A DNA stretch of 64,000 nucleotides from Pelomonas sp937871895 (GTDB lineage Bacteria > Pseudomonadota > Gammaproteobacteria > Burkholderiales > Burkholderiaceae_C). Location: NCBI RefSeq assembly GCF_046348265.1, contig NZ_JAXMEO010000009.1; one strand, given 5' to 3'. Shown here one piece after another: positions 59,503 to 64,000 of this stretch. The notes beneath the pieces are model-generated. The model was not told the origin of the DNA, made no database searches, and saw only the letters and a list, made by a program, of their open reading frames with translations. The position numbers and the translations under genes are program-made. Position 1 is the stretch's first letter, and every line of letters begins with the position of its first letter.

Positions 59503-60744
59503 ATGCCTCTGCCTCGCCGCGCCCCTGTGGGCGCTTTGCTGCGTTCTGACCTCCGCCTGGGCCTGTGCCTCGGCGCCCTAGGCCTGCTGCTGAGTGCCTG
59601 CGGCGGTGGCAGCGGAAGCCCCGCCGCCGCGCCCAAGGCCCCGCCACTGCCCGAGGTGGGCGTCGTGACTGTGCAGGCGGGCAGCGCTGAGCTGGTGGCC
59701 GAGCTGCCGGGGCGCCTGGAGGCCTACCGCGTGGCCCAAGTGCGCGCACGCGCCGCCGGCATCCTGGACAAGCGCCTCTTCGCCGAGGGCAGCGATGTGA
59801 AGGCCGGCCAGCCTCTGTTCGCGATCGACGCCGCTCCGTACAAGGCGCAGCTCGACGCTGCCCGCGCCGCGCAAGCCAAGGCTGAAGCCAGCCTGCTGCA
59901 GACCCAGGCGCTGGCCGAGCGCTATGCCCAGCTCGTCAGCACCCAGGCCGTCAGCCAGCAGGAGGCGCTGAGCGCGCAAGCGGCCTTCCAGCAGTCCAAG
60001 GCCGAGGTCGCCGCCGCCAAGGCCGCCGTGCAGACGGCCAGCATCAACCTGGGCTACGCCAGCGTCAGCTCGCCCATCAGCGGCCGCATCGGGCGTGCGC
60101 TGGTGACGGAAGGCGCCTTGGTGGGCCAGGGCGAAGCCACGCCTCTGGCCGTGGTGCAGCAGATCGACCCGATCTACGTCAACTTCACGCAACCTGCGGC
60201 CGAAGTGATGCGCCTGCGCGAGGCCCTGGCCCAGGGCCGGCTGCAGCGCGCCGGGGGCAAGGACGCTGCGGCCGTGCAGGTGCTGCTGGACAACGGCAGC
60301 CCCTACCCGCTGCGCGGCAAGCTGCTGTTCTCGGACCTCAGCGTGGACCCAGGGTCGGGCCAGATCGCGCTGCGCGCCGAGGTGCCCAACCCCAAGGGCC
60401 AGCTGCTGCCCGGCCTCTATGTGCGGGTGCGCGTGGCGCAGGCCGAGGTGGCGGGCGGCATCTGGCTGCCCGACCAGGCCGTGACACGCAGCCCCAAGGG
60501 CGATTCGGTGCTCGTGGTGGGCAACGACGACCAGCTCAATGTCCAGCCCGTGCAAACCGGCCCCGGCCAGCCTGGGCGTGCGCTGGTGATGTCGGGCCTG
60601 AAGGCGGGTGACCGCGTGGTGGTGGACGGCCTGCAGCGTGTGAAGCCTGGCGCCAAGGTGCGCGCCGTGCCCTGGGTGCCGACGGGCGCCATCGCGCCGG
60701 CGGCGGCCTCCTCGCCCGCCCCTGCCTCCGCAGCGTCGCGCTAA
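59503..60744 (+). CDS. RND efflux periplasmic adaptor (AcrA/MexA type)
   Basis: The 413-residue lipoprotein has a lipobox (LLLSACGGG), a barrel-sandwich hybrid (RLEAYRVAQVRARAAGILDK), a helical hairpin (about 110-180), IDPIYVNFTQPAAEV and a C-terminal barrel. It links inner-membrane pump and outer-membrane channel. The downstream pump starts 10 bases after its stop, with a ribosome site (AAGGAG) overlapping the TAA. Confidence 0.93.
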   Translation: MPLPRRAPVGALLRSDLRLGLCLGALGLLLSACGGGSGSPAAAPKAPPLPEVGVVTVQAGSAELVAELPGRLEAYRVAQVRARAAGILDKRLFAEGSDVKAGQPLFAIDAAPYKAQLDAARAAQAKAEASLLQTQALAERYAQLVSTQAVSQQEALSAQAAFQQSKAEVAAAKAAVQTASINLGYASVSSPISGRIGRALVTEGALVGQGEATPLAVVQQIDPIYVNFTQPAAEVMRLREALAQGRLQRAGGKDAAAVQVLLDNGSPYPLRGKLLFSDLSVDPGSGQIALRAEVPNPKGQLLPGLYVRVRVAQAEVAGGIWLPDQAVTRSPKGDSVLVVGNDDQLNVQPVQTGPGQPGRALVMSGLKAGDRVVVDGLQRVKPGAKVRAVPWVPTGAIAPAAASSPAPASAASR

Positions 60745-60753
60745 GGAGCGGCG

Positions 60754-63700
60754 ATGGCCCAGTTCTTCATCCACCGCCCGGTCTTTGCCTGGGTGATCGC
60801 GCTCTTCATCGCCGTGCTCGGCGGGGTCGCCGTCACGCAGTTGCCCATCAACCAATACCCGCCGGTGGCGCCGCCGTCCATCGTGCTGTCGGTCGTCTAC
60901 CCCGGCGCCAGCGCCCGCACGCTGGAGGACGCCGTCATCGCGCCCATCGAGCGCGAGATGAACGGCTCGCCCGGGCTGCTCTACATGGAGGCTGTCGCTC
61001 AGTCGGATGGCAGCGGCTCCATCACCCTGTCCTACGACCCCGCCATCAGCCCCGACCTGGCGCAGGTGGACGTGCAAAACCGCCTGGCCCGTGCCACGCC
61101 GCGCCTGCCTTCCAGCGTGGTGCAGCAAGGCGTGCGGGTGGACAAGGCCAACCCGAATTTCCTGCTCTTCATCATCCTCTCCAGCGACACGGGCTCGCGC
61201 GACGTGTTCGAGCTGGGCGACTACACGGCCCGCAACGTGCTGCCCGAGATCCAGCGCGTGCCCGGCGTCGGCCAGGCCAACCTGTTTGGCGCCGAGCGCG
61301 CGATGCGCATCTGGCTGGACCCGGCCAAGCTCGTGGGCTACCGGCTCTCACCCGCCGACGTGAACGAGGCCATCCGGGCGCAGAACGCCCAGGTGGACTC
61401 AGGGACCCTGGGTGACCTGCCCAATGTCGATGCCCAACGCCTCTACGCCACCGTCGTGGTGCGCGGGCAGCTCAGCACGGTCGAGCAGTTCGGCGCCATC
61501 GTGCTGCGCGCCAACGCCGATGGCTCGGCCGTGCGCCTGCGCGACGTGGCCCGCATCGAGCTGGGCGCCCAGAGCTACGCCGGCCGCACCACGCGCATCA
61601 ATGGCAAGCCCTCGGTCGGCATCGGCGTCTTGCCGGCTCCCGGCGCCAATGCGCTGGCCACGGCCAAGCTGCTCAAACAGCGTGTTGAAGAACTGCGCCC
61701 CTACTTCCCCGAGGGCGTGAAGGCCACCATCCCCTATGACAGCTCGCTCTTCATCGAGCTGTCGATCTCTCAGGTGGTCGAGACCCTGCTTGAAGCGGTG
61801 CTGCTGGTCTTCCTGGTGATGTACCTGTTCTTGCAGAACATCCGCTACACGCTGATTCCCACCCTCGTCGTGCCCGTGGCCCTGCTGGGCAGCTTTGCCA
61901 CGCTGCTGGCGCTGGGCTTCTCGATCAATGTGCTGACCATGTTCGGCATGGTGCTGGTGATCGGCATCGTGGTGGACGACGCCATCGTCGTGGTCGAGAA
62001 CGTCGAGCGCGTGATGAGCACCGAAGGCCTGCCGCCGCTGGCTGCCACGCGCAAGGCCATGGGCCAGATCTCCAGCGCCATCGTCGGCGTGACGGTGGTG
62101 CTGATCTCGGTCTTCGTGCCGCTGGCCTTCTTTGGGGGCGCCATCGGCAACATCTACCGGCAGTTTGCGGCCGTGATGGTGAGCAGCATCGCCTTCTCGG
62201 CCTTCATGGCGCTGTCGCTGACGCCGGCGTTGTGCGCGACGCTGCTCAAGCCTGTCGAGGCCGGCCACCACCTGGAAAAGCGCGGCTTCTTTGGCCGCTT
62301 CAACCGGGGCTTTGGGCGCCTGGCCGCGCGCTACGAGGGCTGGGTCGGCCTGCTCGTGCAGCGCACGGGCCGCGCGGCCATCGTCTATGTGGCGGTGATC
62401 GCCGCAGCGACCTGGGTCTTCCTGCGCCTGCCCACCTCCTTCGTGCCGAACGAGGACCAGGGCAACATCCTCGTCAATGTGCAACTGCCCCCCGGTGCGG
62501 CGCAGCAGCGCACGCTGGCGGTGATGCAGCAGGTCGAGGACTTCATGCTCAAGCAGCCTGAGGTTGAGAACATGATCAGCGTGGTCGGCTTCAGCTTTGC
62601 CGGCTCGGGCCAGAACGCGGCGCTGGGCTTCGTCAGCCTCAAGCACTGGAACGAGCGCAAGGGCACCGAGCACAGCGCGCAGGCGCTGGTGGCGCGCTCC
62701 ATCCCGGCACTCGGCAAGATCCGCGACGCGGTGATCTTCCCGGTCAGCCCGCCGCCCATCCGCGACCTCGGGCGCGCCAATGGCTTTGCCTTCCGGCTGC
62801 AGGACCGGGGCGACCACACCCGCGCCGAGCTGCTGGCCGCACGCGGACAACTGCTGGCGGCGGCCGCCAAGAGCCCCCTGCTGACGGCCGTGCGGCCCGA
62901 CGGCCTCGAAGACGCCTCGCAGCTGCAGCTCGACATCGACCGCGAGAAGGCCCTGGCCCAGGGCGTGTCCATCGCCGCGCTCAATGCGGTGCTGGGCACC
63001 TCGCTGGGCTCCAGCTATGTGGGCGACTTCCCCAACGCCGGCCGCATGCAGCGCGTGGTGGTGCAGGCCGAGGCCGAGGCCCGCATGCGGCCCGAAGACC
63101 TGCTGCAACTGCACGTGATGAACAGCAGCGGCCAGCCCGTGCCGCTGGCCAGCTTTGCCAGCACGCGCTGGGTCACCGGCCCGGTGCAGACCATCCGCTA
63201 CAACGGCTACCCGGCCATCCGCATCGCGGGCGAGCCGGCCAAGGGCGTGAGCACCGGCGCCGCCATGGCCGAGATGGAACGCATCGCCGCCGAGCTGCCG
63301 CCCGGCTTTGCCTACGAGTGGACCGGCATCTCGCGCGAGGAGAAGCTGTCGGGCTCCACGGCCACCATCCTCTTCGCGTTCTCGCTGCTGTCGGTCTTCC
63401 TGTGCCTCGCGGCGCTGTACGAAAGCTGGAGCATCCCGCTCGCGGTGCTGCTGGTGGTGCCACTCGGCGTGCTCGGCGTCGTGCTGGGCGCTGACCTTCG
63501 CGGCCTGGAGAACGACGTCTACTTCAAGGTCGGCATGATCACCATCATCGGCCTCGCGGCCAAGAACGCGGTGCTGATCATCGAGTTCGCCAAGGAGCTG
63601 CACGCGCGCGGCCATGGCCTGGTCGAGTCCGTGCGCGAGGCTGCGCATCTGCGCTTCAGGCCCATCCTGATGACCTCGCTGGCCTTCATGCTCGGGGTCA

Positions 63701-63942
63701 TGCCCCTGGTGCTGGCCAGTGGCGCCGGCTCTGCCAGCCAGCGCGCCATCGGCACCGGCGTGCTCAGCGGCATGCTGACGGCCACGCTGCTGGCGGTGCT
63801 GCTGGTGCCGGTGTTCTTCGTTGTCACGCGGCGCCTGTTCCCGGGCAGCGAGCGCCAGCGGCGCTTTGACGCGCACGAGCCCGATGCGGAAGCGCCCGGA
63901 GCCGGCCACGCAGCGGCCCCCACCCGCGAAGGAGACGCCTGA
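60754..63942 (+). CDS. RND multidrug efflux pump (AcrB/MexB type)
   Basis: The 1062-residue transporter opens MAQFFIHRPVFAWVIALFIA. Proton-relay residues are kept: VVDDAIVVVENVERVM (Asp pair) and GLAAKNAVLIIEFAKEL (Lys). The docking and porter domains look complete. It exports drugs, solvents or dyes. It ends TGATG, overlapping the next gene by one base. No regulator gene (TetR) is adjacent in the window. Confidence 0.95.
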   Translation: MAQFFIHRPVFAWVIALFIAVLGGVAVTQLPINQYPPVAPPSIVLSVVYPGASARTLEDAVIAPIEREMNGSPGLLYMEAVAQSDGSGSITLSYDPAISPDLAQVDVQNRLARATPRLPSSVVQQGVRVDKANPNFLLFIILSSDTGSRDVFELGDYTARNVLPEIQRVPGVGQANLFGAERAMRIWLDPAKLVGYRLSPADVNEAIRAQNAQVDSGTLGDLPNVDAQRLYATVVVRGQLSTVEQFGAIVLRANADGSAVRLRDVARIELGAQSYAGRTTRINGKPSVGIGVLPAPGANALATAKLLKQRVEELRPYFPEGVKATIPYDSSLFIELSISQVVETLLEAVLLVFLVMYLFLQNIRYTLIPTLVVPVALLGSFATLLALGFSINVLTMFGMVLVIGIVVDDAIVVVENVERVMSTEGLPPLAATRKAMGQISSAIVGVTVVLISVFVPLAFFGGAIGNIYRQFAAVMVSSIAFSAFMALSLTPALCATLLKPVEAGHHLEKRGFFGRFNRGFGRLAARYEGWVGLLVQRTGRAAIVYVAVIAAATWVFLRLPTSFVPNEDQGNILVNVQLPPGAAQQRTLAVMQQVEDFMLKQPEVENMISVVGFSFAGSGQNAALGFVSLKHWNERKGTEHSAQALVARSIPALGKIRDAVIFPVSPPPIRDLGRANGFAFRLQDRGDHTRAELLAARGQLLAAAAKSPLLTAVRPDGLEDASQLQLDIDREKALAQGVSIAALNAVLGTSLGSSYVGDFPNAGRMQRVVVQAEAEARMRPEDLLQLHVMNSSGQPVPLASFASTRWVTGPVQTIRYNGYPAIRIAGEPAKGVSTGAAMAEMERIAAELPPGFAYEWTGISREEKLSGSTATILFAFSLLSVFLCLAALYESWSIPLAVLLVVPLGVLGVVLGADLRGLENDVYFKVGMITIIGLAAKNAVLIIEFAKELHARGHGLVESVREAAHLRFRPILMTSLAFMLGVMPLVLASGAGSASQRAIGTGVLSGMLTATLLAVLLVPVFFVVTRRLFPGSERQRRFDAHEPDAEAPGAGHAAAPTREGDA

Positions 63943-64000
63943 TGCGCCGCCCCGCTCTGCTCTTGTTGCCGACCTTGCTGCTGACGGCCTGCGCGCTCGG
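63942..64000 (+). CDS. outer-membrane efflux lipoprotein (OprM type), 5' end only
   Basis: Only 19 codons are in the window: MRRPALLLLPTLLLTAC with a lipobox (LLTAC), then ALG. The position after an AcrAB pair and the lipoprotein signal fit an OprM/NodT-family channel. The rest is outside. Confidence 0.7.
   Translation, partial: MRRPALLLLPTLLLTACAL

Noticed and set aside
61399..63909. 836-codon minus-strand open frame opposite the RND pump gene
   Set aside because: Rich in His, Gln and Asp repeats with no domain; shadow of the pump gene.
1..64000. CRISPR arrays, insertion sequences, prophage or integron
   Set aside because: No spaced direct repeats, transposase, phage structural gene or integrase other than the chromosomal XerC was seen.

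Overview
The window is high-GC (about 70 % in most lines counted by eye), densely coded DNA from a betaproteobacterium of the order Burkholderiales, most like the Rubrivivax/Roseateles/Inhella (Sphaerotilaceae) group. The evidence is the gene set: dapF-DUF484-xerC-rlmI order, a c5-type cytochrome, many PEP-CTERM proteins, a ChvE-like sugar binder, GTG/TTG starts and 4-base stop/start overlaps. It looks chromosomal. I see no rRNA, insertion sequence, prophage or CRISPR array. One tRNA gene, tRNA-Arg(CCG), is present.

Layout. 1-5.1 kb: minus-strand FAD oxidoreductase (cut by the edge), a 54-residue basic protein, an EAL phosphodiesterase overlapping mgsA, and two unknown genes. 5.3-9.2 kb: GST, metK, a divergent LpxL-type acyltransferase, and a PEP-CTERM protein with a sigma-54-like promoter. 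9.3-17.3 kb: a LAL/MalT-like regulator, then the overlapping run dapF-DUF484-xerC-outer-membrane protein-rlmI. 17.3-22.1 kb: PEP-CTERM metalloprotease, an Lrp/AsnC regulator divergent from glmS, and an orphan chvE-like gene. 22.1-26.7 kb: a tight minus-strand run of antitoxin, PIN toxin, flavin-dependent halogenase, OsmC-like protein and MFS transporter. 26.8-35.2 kb: cation/proton antiporter, HPP protein, tRNA-Arg, cytochrome c, YheT hydrolase, HELTH lipoprotein, CHCC zinc finger and ilvE. 35.2-37.9 kb: small membrane protein, ABM-like monooxygenase, PilZ protein and radA. 37.98-40.06 kb: a lower-GC restriction-modification pair. 40.1-47.5 kb: transporters (MFS, LysE, EamA, LplT), arfB, alr and an SGNH hydrolase. 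47.6-55.0 kb: glutathione peroxidase, a von Willebrand A PEP-CTERM protein with a sigma-54-like promoter, a MOSC protein, a beta-helix protein, an ECF sigma/anti-sigma-like/secreted protein operon and an Old Yellow Enzyme. 55.0-58.6 kb: an unknown gene divergent from a LuxR solo, a lux-box-like dyad, a 23-codon gene and a Rep-type helicase. 58.7-64 kb: a PEP-CTERM protein and an acrA-acrB-oprM efflux operon running off the right edge.

The most interesting parts are: (i) the LuxR solo with an altered ligand pocket, inverted operator-like repeats on both sides and an unannotated 23-residue peptide gene behind it; (ii) the toxin-antitoxin/halogenase/OsmC/MFS run; (iii) a structured dispersed repeat seen twice, with two different flanking hairpins that both keep base pairing; (iv) sigma-54-like promoters in front of two of the four PEP-CTERM genes; (v) the restriction-modification island. 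All functions are inferred from reading the sequence; no database search was run.
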